Origin: Methylobacterium phyllostachyos
Lineage (GTDB): Bacteria; Pseudomonadota; Alphaproteobacteria; Rhizobiales; Beijerinckiaceae
Direction: 5' to 3'
Assembly (NCBI RefSeq): GCF_900103445.1
Contig: NZ_FNHS01000014.1
Location: forward strand, 124,001-188,000
Length of the DNA: 64,000 bases
A model generated the notes under the pieces. That model did not search any database. It was not told the origin of the DNA and saw only the letters and a program-made list of their open reading frames with translations. Shown here in pieces: positions 7,378 to 16,848 of this stretch (position 1 is its first letter; the number at the start of each line of letters is the position of its first letter). The position numbers were made by a program, and so were the translations under genes.

Positions 7378-9051
7378 CTAGCTGTCGGCGCCCTGGAGTA
7401 GACGCGCCGCCGCCGCGCGGGCTTCATCGGTCACGGTGGCGCCAGCGAGCATCCGTGCGATCTCCTCCCGGCGCTCCGCCACGGGAAGGCTCGCGACGCG
7501 TGTCGCGACCCGGCCCGCCCCCTTCACCGGCGCCTTCGCGATGAGGAAATGGGTCTCGGCGCGGGCGGCGACCTGCGGTGCATGGGTGACGGCCACAACT
7601 TGTACGGTCGCGGCCAGCCGGGCCAGGCGCAGGCCGATGGCGTCGGCCACCGCGCCGCCGACACCCGTATCGATCTCGTCGAAGATCAGGGTCGGGGCGG
7701 AGCCCTTGTCGGCCAGCACCACCTTGAGCGCGAGCATGAACCGTGACAACTCGCCGCCGGAGGCGACCTTCATCATCGGGCCGGGTTTCGTGCCGGGATT
7801 GGTCTGCGCCCAGAACTCAACCCGGTCGGTGCCGGCCGGATCGCGCGACTCGGGGTCGGTGACGATCTCGGTGATGAACCGGGCGCGCTCCAGCTTCAGA
7901 GGCGGCAATTCAGCCTTCACGGCGGCATCGAGCTGCTTGGCGGCCCGGCGGCGGCCGGCACTGAGCTTCTCGGCCGCCTCGGCGTAATTGGCTTCCGCTG
8001 CGGCGAGGGCCTGTTCCAGGCCCGCCAGGGCTGCTTCGCCGGCATCGATCGCCGCCACGTCGCCGGCATAGCGCTCGGCGAGCGCGGCCAGTTCGTCGGC
8101 CGGGATGTCGTATTTGCGCGAGGCCGCCCGCAACGCGAAGAGCCGCTCCTCCACCCGCTCCAGGTCCCGCGGGTCGAACTCGGTCTCCGCCACCGCCGCG
8201 TCGAGGACGGCGCGGGCCTCCTCGAGGGCCACGATCGCGGCGTCGAGGGCGTTGACGCAGGGATCAACGAGGGCGGGGAGCTGCGACGCGCGACGCTCCA
8301 GCTTGCGCAGGGCGGCGGAGATATGGGGCATCCCGGAATGGGGGCCGCCCACCGCCTCCAGCGCCTCGTTGAGCTCGCGCGCCACCTTCTCCGACTGCTG
8401 CATGATGCTGCGGCGCTCGGCGAGCTGCGCTTCTTCGCCGGGCTGGGGGGCGAGCTGCGCCAACTCCTCAACGGCATGGCGCAGGAAGTCGGCCTCCTTG
8501 CGGGCCGCCTCCACGCGTGCGCGCCGCTCGGCCAGGTCGGAGCGCGCGGTGCGGACCGCGCGGGACGCCGCCGCGACCTTGGCGAGCTGGCCCTGAAGAC
8601 CCCCGAAGGCATCGAGGATCGCCCGGTGCGAGGCCGGGTCGGCGAGCGCCCGGTCGTCGTGCTGTCCGTGAATCTCCACCAGGGCGGCGCCGATCGCCCG
8701 CAGGACCTGGACGCCCACCGGCTGGTCGTTGACGAAGGCGCGGGTCCGGCCATCCGCCATCTGGGTCCGCCGCAGGATCAGGTCGCCCTCGGTGTCGATC
8801 TCGGCTTCGGTGGCGATCCGGCGGGCCGGATGGTCCAGGGGCAGATCGAACACCGCCGTGACGACGCCCTGCGTCTCGCCATGCCGGACGAGGCGGCCGT
8901 CGCCGCGTCCACCCAGCGCCAGGGCGAAGGCGTCGAGCAGGATCGATTTGCCCGCGCCCGTCTCCCCGGTCAGGACGCTGAGCCCGGATCGGAAGTTCAG
9001 TTCGAGGCGGTCGATCAGAACGATGTCGCGGATCGCGAGCTGCGCCAGCAT
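7378..9051 (-). CDS. recN: DNA repair protein RecN
   Basis: A 557-residue SMC-like ATPase. The N-terminus has Walker A GETGAGKSILLDA; the middle is a long Ala/Glu/Arg-rich coiled coil; the C-terminus carries the signature region (VASGGELSRFMLALK) and Walker B TLIFDEIDTGVGG. RecN acts early in double-strand-break repair. It follows bamD on the same strand, separated by a repeat and a hairpin, so it probably has its own promoter. I saw no GAAC-N7-GAAC or GTTC-N7-GTTC alphaproteobacterial LexA site in the gap. Confidence 0.95.
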   Translation of the reverse strand: MLAQLAIRDIVLIDRLELNFRSGLSVLTGETGAGKSILLDAFALALGGRGDGRLVRHGETQGVVTAVFDLPLDHPARRIATEAEIDTEGDLILRRTQMADGRTRAFVNDQPVGVQVLRAIGAALVEIHGQHDDRALADPASHRAILDAFGGLQGQLAKVAAASRAVRTARSDLAERRARVEAARKEADFLRHAVEELAQLAPQPGEEAQLAERRSIMQQSEKVARELNEALEAVGGPHSGMPHISAALRKLERRASQLPALVDPCVNALDAAIVALEEARAVLDAAVAETEFDPRDLERVEERLFALRAASRKYDIPADELAALAERYAGDVAAIDAGEAALAGLEQALAAAEANYAEAAEKLSAGRRRAAKQLDAAVKAELPPLKLERARFITEIVTDPESRDPAGTDRVEFWAQTNPGTKPGPMMKVASGGELSRFMLALKVVLADKGSAPTLIFDEIDTGVGGAVADAIGLRLARLAATVQVVAVTHAPQVAARAETHFLIAKAPVKGAGRVATRVASLPVAERREEIARMLAGATVTDEARAAAARLLQGADS

Positions 9052-9139
9052 GCGGCGGGGGCATTCCTCAGGAAGGGACCGCAGACATAAGGCCGTCGCG
9101 GCGGCGATTCACCCCAAAAATGCGCCGCACAACGGGAAA

Positions 9140-9163
9140 GGCCCGGAGCGGGCGCTCCGGGCC
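9140..9163 (-). terminator. Hairpin terminator after bamD
   Basis: GGCCCGGAGC and GCTCCGGGCC form a perfect 10-bp GC stem with a four-base loop. On the minus strand TTTCCCGTT follows. It lies between bamD and recN and would separate their transcripts; the T-tract is short. Confidence 0.55.
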
Positions 9164-9197
9164 TCAATGTGTCTGCGGCAGCCGACCGATCAAGTCA

Positions 9198-9305
9198 GGG
9201 TTTCGAAAGGGCAAGACCTTTCGCAGGTCGAGGGCAAAGCCCTCGTCAAGATCTCAGGGCTCTGCCCTGAGCACCCGCCCGAGGGCCGTAGCCCTTGGGA
9301 AACCC
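9198..9305. repeat. Palindromic intergenic repeat, family A copy 2
   Basis: It begins GGGTTTCGAAAGGGC and ends CCCTTGGGAAACCC, with CAGGGCTCTGCCCTG in the middle. The layout and core match the copy at 885-983. Together with the hairpin at 9140 it fills the bamD-recN gap. Confidence 0.65.
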
Positions 9306-9328
9306 GGAATCGCAAGCCCGGCGCAAAC

Positions 9329-10210
9329 TTACTCGGCCGAGGCGGTCTTGCCTGCGACCGTGCGGTAGATCTTCGACAGGAACGAGCTCTTCTCCTCGCG
9401 CGGCTCAAGGCCGTTCTGGGCGAGCAGCGCGTGCGCATCCTTGTACCAGGGGCTCTCCGGGAAGTTGTGGCCGAGCACCGCCGCGGAGTTCTGCGCCTCC
9501 TGGGTGATGCCGAGCGCCCAGTAGGCCTCCGTCAGGCGCTCCAGCGCCTCCTCGGCGTGGCGGGTGGTCTGATACTTGGAGACCACATCGCGGAAGCGGT
9601 TGATCGCGGCCGGGAAGTTCCGCCGTTCCAGGTAGAAGCGCCCGACCTCCATCTCCTTGCCGGCGAGCTGGTCGCGGGTGATCTGGATCTTCGCCTTGGC
9701 GTCGGCGGCATATTCCGAGGTCGGATACTTCTGGACCAGTTCCTGAAGGGCGACCAGCGCCTTCTCGGAGCGCTCCTGATCGCGGGTCACGTCCGGGATC
9801 TGCTTATAGTTCGACATCGCCATCAGGTACTGCGCGTAGGCCGCGTCCTTGCTGGCCGGGTGCCGCTGCAGGTAGCGCTTCGAGGCGCTGATCGCGTCGT
9901 CGTACTTCTGGCCCTCGTAATTGGCGTAGGCTGTCATCAGCAGCGCCTTCCGGGACCACTCGGAATATTGGTACTGCTTGTCGAGGCTGTCGAACTTCTT
10001 GACGGCGCCCTCGTAGTCGCTGTCCTCGAGCTTGGCCAAGCCATCGCTGTAGAGCTTGTCGGCCGGGATGTCCGGGACGACCTCGGGCTTGTACTTCTCG
10101 GCGAAGAGATTGGTCGGATCGAAGTCGCAGCCGCCGAGGCCCAGGCCGAGGACGGCCACGAGGGGTGCCGCGAAGGCGACCGCCCGGCGATGACGAATGG
10201 TGACAGGCAT
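9329..10210 (-). CDS. bamD: Outer-membrane assembly lipoprotein BamD
   Basis: The start at 10210 is chosen because MPVTIRHRRA leads into a lipoprotein signal with lipobox LGGC at about residues 25-28; an upstream in-frame extension has no signal character. The 293-residue product has tandem TPR-like repeats (for example DYEGAVKKFDSL, ARFYLERRNFPAAI-like helices). BamD is an essential partner of BamA in folding outer-membrane proteins. A GGGAAAGAG ribosome site precedes the start. Its place after lpxC and before recN is common in alphaproteobacteria. Confidence 0.93.
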   Translation of the reverse strand: MPVTIRHRRAVAFAAPLVAVLGLGLGGCDFDPTNLFAEKYKPEVVPDIPADKLYSDGLAKLEDSDYEGAVKKFDSLDKQYQYSEWSRKALLMTAYANYEGQKYDDAISASKRYLQRHPASKDAAYAQYLMAMSNYKQIPDVTRDQERSEKALVALQELVQKYPTSEYAADAKAKIQITRDQLAGKEMEVGRFYLERRNFPAAINRFRDVVSKYQTTRHAEEALERLTEAYWALGITQEAQNSAAVLGHNFPESPWYKDAHALLAQNGLEPREEKSSFLSKIYRTVAGKTASAE

Positions 10211-10400
10211 CTGGCGCTCTTTCCCGGAAGCGGCGCCATCCCGCGCCGTCATGCCATCGCGTGCGTGGATCCGGCCCGCCGGGCCGTGCCCGCCGTTCAC
10301 GGACCGTTAAACCGTGACCTTTGATTCGGGCACGAAAGCGGCAAGGCTGCGGCGGCCGGGATCGGTTGACGAGTGTGGCTCGCAGACCACAGGTTGATCG

Positions 10401-11348
10401 TCAGAGGTCGCCCGCGAAGGCGGCGAGTCCCAACCCGACGCCGAGTTCCGAGAGGACGGTCTCGCGCCGCGAGCCCTGCGCTTCGACGACGGCGTAGTTG
10501 GACCGGTCGGCCAGGAGCGCGGAGAGGATGCCGACATTCATTCGATGGCCGCCGCAATAGGACCGGTAGGCCCCCTGGATCGGCAGGCCGGCCAGGGCGA
10601 GGTCGCCGATCGCGTCGAGGATCTTGTGGCGGACGAACTCGTCCGGGAAGCGCAGCCCCTCGGGATTGACCACCGCGCTTTCGCCAACCGCCACCGTGTT
10701 CTCCAGGGAGGCGCCGAGGGCGAAGCCCGCTTTCCAGTAGCGCTCCACGTCGCGCATCATCCCGAAGGTGCGGGCGCCGGCGATCTCGCGGCGATAAGCG
10801 GCGGGGGACAGGTCCATCGCCTTGCGCGAGCGGCCGATCACCGGGCTCTCGAAGTCGATCTCGACATCGAGACGGAAGCCCCGGTCGATCGGCCGGAGTT
10901 CCGCGAAGGCGCTGCCTGTCTCGATGCGGACGTGGCGCAGAACCTTCAGCCAGCGCCGGGGCGTATCGCAGGTGGCGATCCCGACCTGGTCGATCGCCTG
11001 TACGAAGGGGAGCGCGGAGCCGTCGAGGATGGGCATCTCGGGCCCGTCGATCTCGATCAGCGCGTTGTCGACGCCCAGGCCGAAGAGGGCGGACATCAGA
11101 TGTTCGACGGTGGCCACCGCGCCGGTCTCGACATCCCCCAGGACGGTGCAGAGCTCGGTGGCGGAGACGAGGGCATGATGCGCCTTGATCAGGCGGTCGT
11201 TGCCGAGGGGAGTGCCGGTGCGGAGGAAAGCGATGCCGTGATTGGCGGGTGCGGGCCGGAGGGTGATCTCGGCAGGGTTCCCGGAATGGACTCCGATGCC
11301 CGAAAGAGTCGCCGGCCCTTTGAGGGTCGTCTGTTTCAGCGTTCGCAT
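10401..11348 (-). CDS. lpxC: UDP-3-O-acyl-N-acetylglucosamine deacetylase LpxC
   Basis: A 315-residue zinc hydrolase that performs the first committed step of lipid A synthesis. Visible family features are the zinc-binding EHLMSALFGLG region near residue 80, the LDGSA motif, and the C-terminal HKILDAIGDLAL and GGHRMNV segments that supply the other metal and catalytic residues. It lies downstream of ftsZ, as in many proteobacterial dcw clusters, but a terminator-like hairpin and 438 bases separate them, so it likely has its own promoter. Confidence 0.95.
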   Translation of the reverse strand: MRTLKQTTLKGPATLSGIGVHSGNPAEITLRPAPANHGIAFLRTGTPLGNDRLIKAHHALVSATELCTVLGDVETGAVATVEHLMSALFGLGVDNALIEIDGPEMPILDGSALPFVQAIDQVGIATCDTPRRWLKVLRHVRIETGSAFAELRPIDRGFRLDVEIDFESPVIGRSRKAMDLSPAAYRREIAGARTFGMMRDVERYWKAGFALGASLENTVAVGESAVVNPEGLRFPDEFVRHKILDAIGDLALAGLPIQGAYRSYCGGHRMNVGILSALLADRSNYAVVEAQGSRRETVLSELGVGLGLAAFAGDL

Positions 11349-11587
11349 TCCTTAGCCCCCGGCCGCGATCAGGTTCCGCCATTCCGACCGGGAATGGCAA
11401 AAACTGACTGATCCGTCCGCTGCTTGATGCCCCTGCTCACGCGATCAGGTTGTATCCCGATGCATGTCTCGTCGGTCTCGGTGCTTCTATAGCTGCACCG
11501 CACAGGGCAGCCAAATCACGGATTCTTACGCTCTGTTACAGACACGCTTCTGGTCTGGCAGACGCAAAATGCTGTGTGATCAATGAC

Positions 11588-11602
11588 TTAAAAAGTGGTT
11601 AA
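11588..11602. promoter_or_regulatory. CtrA-type site in the ftsZ-lpxC gap
   Basis: TTAA-N7-TTAA is perfect here and is followed by C, matching the alphaproteobacterial cell-cycle regulator CtrA consensus. It lies 240 bases before the lpxC start. The rest of the 438-base gap (11349-11786) is relatively AT-rich around 11520-11640 and holds the ftsZ-side hairpin at 11734; I see no gene in it. Binding by CtrA is inferred. Confidence 0.45.
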
Positions 11603-11733
11603 CGCGCGACTAAGCGGCGGCTAATCTGTGTCGCAGATGCACCACGCATCCCCACTTCACACACCCAACGCAGGTGAGACAGCGACCGCGCCAGATTCGG
11701 GGTTGAACCTGAAGTTGCAAACAACGACGCGAA

Positions 11734-11757
11734 GGGCCGGCGGTCGCCCGCCGGCCC
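11734..11757 (-). terminator. Hairpin downstream of ftsZ
   Basis: GGGCCGGCGG and CCGCCGGCCC make a perfect 10-bp stem with a TCGC loop, 30 bases past the ftsZ stop. TTCGCGTCGTTG follows on the minus strand, so the T-tract is poor. It probably marks the 3' end of the division operon. Confidence 0.6.
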
Positions 11758-11786
11758 TGGCCCCCTTCACCGAGGTGCGCGGTTCT

Positions 11787-13517
11787 TCAGTTCGCCTGGC
11801 GACGGAGGAAAGCCGGGATTTCCAGCTGGTCGTCATCCATCATGCGTGGCTGGGGCGCCATCCGACCCTGGGGGTCGAGATGACCCTGCGCCGGGCGATA
11901 TTGCGGGACCGCGGGGGCCGCCGGGGCGCGCGGGGCCGGGGGAATGTGCGACTGCGCCATCTGGGGCTGCGGCGCCGCGGACCTGACCGCGGGGGCAGCG
12001 CCCTCGACCTCGTCGCGACGACCGCCGAAGCCGACCGTGGCAAGCCGCCGCAGCAGCGAAGTCCGCTTGGATTCCGGAGCGGCCTCCTCGGCGGCGCGGT
12101 TCGCCAGGATCTGGTTCTGGGCGATCGGCGGCAGCTCGTGGATCTGCGGCATCCGCGGGGCCCGGGCGAGCGGCGTGCCGCCCGGGGCTGCCGGACGCGG
12201 CGGCACGAACGGGCCGGCCTGAAGCTGCGGCGCGGGCTCGGCCGGCAGCGGCGCGGGCGGCGGGACGAACGGGGCGGCAGCCCGGGGCTGGACCGGGGCG
12301 AGCACGACATCGTCGCGGCTCACCGGAGCGGCGGGCTCCCGGCTGACCGGCATCTCGGGGCGCATCTCGGGGGCCGGCTGCGGCGCGGCGGGGGCCGGAG
12401 CGGGCGCCGGGGCGACCGACTCGGTGCGGATGCTCGGCACCGGCGAGGCGGCGCGCGAGCGCGCCTCGGCGCGCAGGCGCTCGGCAACCTCGGCGATGCG
12501 CTGCTCGGTCTCGGCCATCGCCGGGTTGTTGGGCGAATTCGCCGCGATCAGGGCCGGCTCGATGCCGGTGGCGACCACAGACACGCGGATGATGCCGTCC
12601 AGGCTCTCGTCGAAGGTGGCGCCCAGGATGATGTTGGCGTCCTGATCGACCTCCTCGCGGATGCGAGTGGCGGCCTCGTCGAGCTCGTACAGGGTCAGGT
12701 CCGAGCCGCCGGTGATCGAGATCAGCAAGCCGCGGGCGCCCTTCATCGACACGTCGTCGAGGAGCGGGTTGGCGATGGCGGCTTCCGCGGCGCGGTTGGC
12801 GCGCTTCTCGCCCGAGGCCTCGCCGGTGCCCATCATGGCCTTGCCCATGCCGCGCATGATCGCCCGCACGTCGGCGAAGTCGAGGTTGATGAGACCCTCC
12901 TTCACCATCAGGTCGGTGATGCAGGCGACGCCCGAGTACAGCACCTGGTCGGCCATCGCGAAGGCATCCGCGAAGGTGGTCTTCTCGTTGGCGACCCGGA
13001 ACAGGTTCTGGTTCGGGATCACGATCAGGGTGTCGACCGCGGCCTGCAACTCCTGGATGCCGGACTCGGCGGTGCGCATCCGGCGGACGCCCTCGAACTG
13101 GAACGGCTTGGTCACGACGCCGACCGTCAGGATGCCCATGTCGCGGGCCGCCCGGGCGATGACCGGCGCGGCGCCGGTGCCGGTGCCGCCGCCCATGCCG
13201 GCGGTGATGAAGCACATGTGGGCACCCGAGAGCTGGTCGCGGATCTCGTCGATCACCTCGTCGGCGGCGGCCGAGCCGACCTCCGGGTGCGAGCCGGCGC
13301 CGAGGCCCTGGGTGACGCCCAGGCCCATCTGGATCACCCGCTCGGCCTTCGAGGAGGTGAGCGCCTGCGCGTCGGTGTTGGCGACGACGAACTCGCAGCC
13401 CAGCAGGCCCGACTCGATCATGTTGTTGACGGCGTTGCCGCCGGCGCCGCCCACGCCGAAGACGGTGATGCGGGGCTTCAGTTCCCGGATGTCCGGCGCC
13501 TGGAGGGTGATGGCCAT
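11787..13517 (-). CDS. ftsZ: Cell division GTPase FtsZ
   Basis: A tubulin-like GTPase that forms the division ring. The N-terminal 330 residues hold the nucleotide-binding loop GVGGAGGNAVNNM and the tubulin signature GGGTGTGAAPV. At 576 residues it is long: a Pro/Ala-rich disordered linker of about 220 residues (roughly 340-560) precedes the conserved C-terminal peptide LEIPAFLRRQ, which binds FtsA and other partners. Long linkers are usual in Rhizobiales. It is the last gene of the dcw block, 86 bases after ftsA. Confidence 0.97.
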   Translation of the reverse strand: MAITLQAPDIRELKPRITVFGVGGAGGNAVNNMIESGLLGCEFVVANTDAQALTSSKAERVIQMGLGVTQGLGAGSHPEVGSAAADEVIDEIRDQLSGAHMCFITAGMGGGTGTGAAPVIARAARDMGILTVGVVTKPFQFEGVRRMRTAESGIQELQAAVDTLIVIPNQNLFRVANEKTTFADAFAMADQVLYSGVACITDLMVKEGLINLDFADVRAIMRGMGKAMMGTGEASGEKRANRAAEAAIANPLLDDVSMKGARGLLISITGGSDLTLYELDEAATRIREEVDQDANIILGATFDESLDGIIRVSVVATGIEPALIAANSPNNPAMAETEQRIAEVAERLRAEARSRAASPVPSIRTESVAPAPAPAPAAPQPAPEMRPEMPVSREPAAPVSRDDVVLAPVQPRAAAPFVPPPAPLPAEPAPQLQAGPFVPPRPAAPGGTPLARAPRMPQIHELPPIAQNQILANRAAEEAAPESKRTSLLRRLATVGFGGRRDEVEGAAPAVRSAAPQPQMAQSHIPPAPRAPAAPAVPQYRPAQGHLDPQGRMAPQPRMMDDDQLEIPAFLRRQAN

Positions 13518-13603
13518 GGTGTCGAGCCTCTCGCTAACTGTGCTGTCCGTGCGACGCCGGGGCGCCGGATTCTCTTCAATCCGCCCGTGGGGCGGGGCGA
13601 AAC

Positions 13604-14926
13604 CTAGAAGCTGTCCCGGAGCCAGCGGCCGACCCGGTTCAGGTAGTTGTCGGTTCCCGTAGCCGCGAAGGCGCCGTGCCCCCGCGGCTCGAAATGCTCG
13701 GCATGAGCCACCTGCGGGTAGACCAGCAGGCCGACCGCCGCCGAGAAGGCCGGACCCTTGGCGGCTTCCGGCAGGCCCCGGATCCCGAGGGGGCGGCCGA
13801 TCCGCACCTGGCCCTGGAGGACGCGCCGGGCGACCTCCGGCAGGCCGACGAGCTGGCTGGCGCCGCCGGTGAGCACCACCCGCCGGCCGGCCTGCGCGGC
13901 GAAGCCCGCCTCGCGCAGCCGATCGCGCACCAGCTCGATCACCTCCTCGACCCGGGGCTTGATGATCCGCACGAGCTGCGAGCGCGGGATGTGGGCTGGG
14001 GCCTCGCCCTCGTCCTCGCCCACCCCATGGACCGCGATCATGTCCCGCTCGTCGGAGGGCGTGGACAGGGCCGAGCCGTAGAGGGTCTTCAGCCGTTCGG
14101 CCGCCGCCATGCGGGTGGAGAGGCCGCGGGCGATATCCATGGTGACGTGATGGCCGCCGACCGCGACCGCATCCACATGGACGAGGTGGCCGCCGGAGAA
14201 CACGCCGACGCTCGTCGTGCCGCCGCCCATGTCGACGACGCAGACGCCCATCTCGGCCTCGTCATCGACGAGTGCGGACAGCCCTGCCGCGTAGGGCGTG
14301 GCGATCACCGCCTCGACCCCGAGGTGGCAATGCTCGACCGCCAGCATGACGTTGCGGGCGGCCGCCAGCTCGCTGGTGACCACGTGCAGATCGACGCTCA
14401 GCGCCTCGCCGATCATGCCCGACGGGTCGATGACGGCGCCCTGCCCGTCGAGGGCGTAACCGGTCGGCAGGGCGTGCAGCACGGCGCGGCCGGGGCTGAC
14501 GCCGTGGGCGCTCGCGGTCTCCAGCACCCGCTCGACATCGCTGCCCGTGACGGTGCCGGAGCGGACGTTCACCCGCGCCTGGAAATGCTGTGAGGCGAGC
14601 CGGCCGCCCGACATGTTGACGATGACCGACTGGACCTCGACCTTCGCCATCCGCTCGGCGGCGTGGACCGCCTGACGGATCGCCCCCTCGGCGGCGGCGA
14701 GATCCACGATGGCGCCGCCCTTCAGCCCGAGGGAGCGCTGATGGCCGATGCCGATGATGCGCGCGAGGTGCGTGCGGCCCCGCAGCGTGGTCAGCGCCTC
14801 GGCGGGCTGCAGCTCTGCGATGAGGCAGACGACCTTGCTGGTGCCGATGTCGAGCACCGAGAGGGTGGTCGAGCGTCGGGCCGAGAGCGGCTTCAGGCGC
14901 GGCGTGAGGCCGTGGTGGCTGTGCAT
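13604..14926 (-). CDS. ftsA: Cell division protein FtsA
   Basis: An actin-like ATPase that anchors FtsZ to the membrane. The frame reads upstream into ftsQ, but the ATG at 14926 (MHSHHGLTPRLK) gives 440 residues and leaves a 52-base gap after ftsQ. The phosphate-1 motif VLDIGTSKVVC, phosphate-2 CVVDMGGGTTS and the adenosine motif LTGGASQLVGL are present. The C-terminal helix VGRWLRDSF is the expected amphipathic membrane-targeting sequence. Confidence 0.95.
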   Translation of the reverse strand: MHSHHGLTPRLKPLSARRSTTLSVLDIGTSKVVCLIAELQPAEALTTLRGRTHLARIIGIGHQRSLGLKGGAIVDLAAAEGAIRQAVHAAERMAKVEVQSVIVNMSGGRLASQHFQARVNVRSGTVTGSDVERVLETASAHGVSPGRAVLHALPTGYALDGQGAVIDPSGMIGEALSVDLHVVTSELAAARNVMLAVEHCHLGVEAVIATPYAAGLSALVDDEAEMGVCVVDMGGGTTSVGVFSGGHLVHVDAVAVGGHHVTMDIARGLSTRMAAAERLKTLYGSALSTPSDERDMIAVHGVGEDEGEAPAHIPRSQLVRIIKPRVEEVIELVRDRLREAGFAAQAGRRVVLTGGASQLVGLPEVARRVLQGQVRIGRPLGIRGLPEAAKGPAFSAAVGLLVYPQVAHAEHFEPRGHGAFAATGTDNYLNRVGRWLRDSF

Positions 14927-14978
14927 TGACGCTACCGGACGCGGAGAGCGGGACGGGCGGAGGTCTTGGTCGAGGTCA

Positions 14979-15920
14979 TCAGCTGGCCGCGCCCTTCTTC
15001 TTCGCCTTCTGGGCCTCCGCACGGGCGGCGGCCGCCTCCTCGGTCAGGCGCACCACGAGGCGGTCCGGCATGCGCAGGTCCACCGCGATGATGTCCTTCT
15101 CCAGGAGGCCGGCCTCGCGCTCGAACCGGACGAGGCGGGCGAGCGCGGCGGCCGGATCGACCTCGGGCAGGCGCACGTCGACGCCGTCGAGCTTGAGGGT
15201 CCAGCGCCGGCCGGAAACGTAGGTGCCGGCCTTGATTCGGTCGGCCAGCGGGCCGGCGGCGGCGATCAGGGCGAGGTATTCGGGCAGCTTGGTGTTGGCG
15301 TCCTCGCCGACCACCAGGGGCAGGCTGGCGTAGCGGTCGTCCCGCATGGCGTCGATGACGGTGCCGTCGGCCGCGATGACGCTGAGCTCGCCGTTCTTCT
15401 GCCAGAGGGCGGCGGGCTCGCGCTCCACCTGGGTGATGGCGATCTCGTTCGGGTAGATCTTGCGCACCGAGGCCTGGGCGATCAGCGGCACGCGCAGCAG
15501 CTTCTCGCGCACGGCGTTAACGTCGAGGAACGGCACCGAGGAGCGCCAGTCGATGCCGGCGGCGGCCAGGACCTCGCGCTCATACATTCGGGAGATGCCC
15601 GAGATGGTCACGCGCTCGACGCCGAAGCCGAGAACCCGCGCGGCGATGTCGAGGGGGCGACCCTGCTCGGCCACGAAGGCGTCGTAACGCCCGCTCGCCA
15701 CGAAGCCGGCCAGCGCAAAGGCGGCAAAGGTCATGGAGACGGCAACCGTTCCGGTGCCGCGGGACAAGCGTGCGCCCAGGCGCTGGCCGGAGCGCGTGCG
15801 GCGAACCGAGAGCGATCGGGACGGAAGCCGAGCCATCACGGCCCCGGCGAGACGCGCGGGACCGCTCCGGCCGGCGGCGTCGCCGCTCAGCGATTCAGGG
15901 AAGCGTCCTCCACCATCCAT
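14979..15920 (-). CDS. ftsQ: Cell division protein FtsQ
   Basis: A bitopic division protein: basic cytoplasmic N-terminus, one membrane span near residues 47-66 (VAVSMTFAAFALAGF), then a POTRA domain (VERVTISGISRM) and the FtsQ beta domain. It recruits FtsB, FtsL and FtsI to the septum. The start at 15920 overlaps the end of ddl by 34 bases; a downstream start at 15836 (MARLPSRSL) would remove the overlap and keep every domain. The neighbours ddl and ftsA support the call. Confidence 0.92.
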   Translation of the reverse strand: MDGGGRFPESLSGDAAGRSGPARLAGAVMARLPSRSLSVRRTRSGQRLGARLSRGTGTVAVSMTFAAFALAGFVASGRYDAFVAEQGRPLDIAARVLGFGVERVTISGISRMYEREVLAAAGIDWRSSVPFLDVNAVREKLLRVPLIAQASVRKIYPNEIAITQVEREPAALWQKNGELSVIAADGTVIDAMRDDRYASLPLVVGEDANTKLPEYLALIAAAGPLADRIKAGTYVSGRRWTLKLDGVDVRLPEVDPAAALARLVRFEREAGLLEKDIIAVDLRMPDRLVVRLTEEAAAARAEAQKAKKKGAAS

Positions 15921-16810
15921 CGGACGAGCTCACCGAAACTCAGGCCCGCATGGGCCGCCATATCCGGCACAAGGCTCGTCTGGGTCATGCCGGGTTGCGT
16001 GTTGACCTCGAGGACCACGAGCCGCCCGGTTCCACCTGGCGTATCGTCGAATCGAAGGTCGGCACGGCTGACGCCCCGGCAGCCCAGTGCTTGATGCGCC
16101 GTTAACGCCAGTTCTTGGACACGCTGGTAAACATTTGGTTTAAGTTCGGCCGGCAGCACGTGCAGCGAGCCGCCGGGGGCGTACTTCGCGTCGTAGTCGT
16201 ACCACTCGCCCGTCGTGGCCTTCACCTCGATGACCCCGAGGGCCTTGTCGCCCATCACGCCGCAGGTGAGTTCGCGGCCAGCTATGTAAGGTTCGACAAG
16301 GACTTGCTCGCCGTAGGCCCAGTCCTCCGTGCCGAGGATCTGGGGCGGGTGCGAGCGGCCGTCGCGCACGATGATCACCCCCATCGATGAGCCCTCCGCG
16401 TTGGGTTTCACCACGTAGGGTGGCGGCAGGGCGTGTGTCCTGGCGGCCTCACGACGGTTAACGATCCGGCCCTCCGGCACGTCGATGCCAGCGGCGCGCA
16501 TCACCATCTTGGCCTTGTCCTTGTTCATCGCGAGCGCCGAGGCGAGGACGCCGGAATGGCTGTAGGGGATCTTCAGGATCTCCAGCAGGCCCTGAATCGT
16601 GCCGTCCTCTCCGTCCGGGCCATGGAGCGCATTGAAGGCCACGTCCGGTCGGAGCGCACTCAGCACGGAGGCGATGTCGGGCCCGACATCGACGCGGGTG
16701 ACCCGGTAACCCTCCCCTTCCAGGGCGTCCGCGCAGGCCTTGCCCGAGTTGAGCGAGACCTCGCGCTCGGCGGAGGTGCCGCCCAGGAGGACGGCGATGT
16801 GCTTGGACAT
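15887..16810 (-). CDS. ddl: D-alanine--D-alanine ligase
   Basis: A 307-residue ATP-grasp enzyme that makes the D-Ala-D-Ala dipeptide added by MurF. Family signatures are visible: the N-terminal LLGGTSAEREVSLNSG, the HGPDGEDGTIQG region, and the Mg/ATP site VLEVNTQPGMTQTS near the C-terminus. It sits in the dcw cluster just before ftsQ, but here a toxin-antitoxin pair separates it from murB. Confidence 0.95.
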   Translation of the reverse strand: MSKHIAVLLGGTSAEREVSLNSGKACADALEGEGYRVTRVDVGPDIASVLSALRPDVAFNALHGPDGEDGTIQGLLEILKIPYSHSGVLASALAMNKDKAKMVMRAAGIDVPEGRIVNRREAARTHALPPPYVVKPNAEGSSMGVIIVRDGRSHPPQILGTEDWAYGEQVLVEPYIAGRELTCGVMGDKALGVIEVKATTGEWYDYDAKYAPGGSLHVLPAELKPNVYQRVQELALTAHQALGCRGVSRADLRFDDTPGGTGRLVVLEVNTQPGMTQTSLVPDMAAHAGLSFGELVRWMVEDASLNR

Positions 16811-16848
16811 GGTGGACTCCGGGGCGGGACGGTGGCTGGACGATCGGC

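Noticed and set aside
9052..9197. Looked for a LexA site upstream of recN
   Set aside because: Neither GAAC-N7-GAAC nor GTTC-N7-GTTC is present, so SOS control cannot be claimed from sequence.
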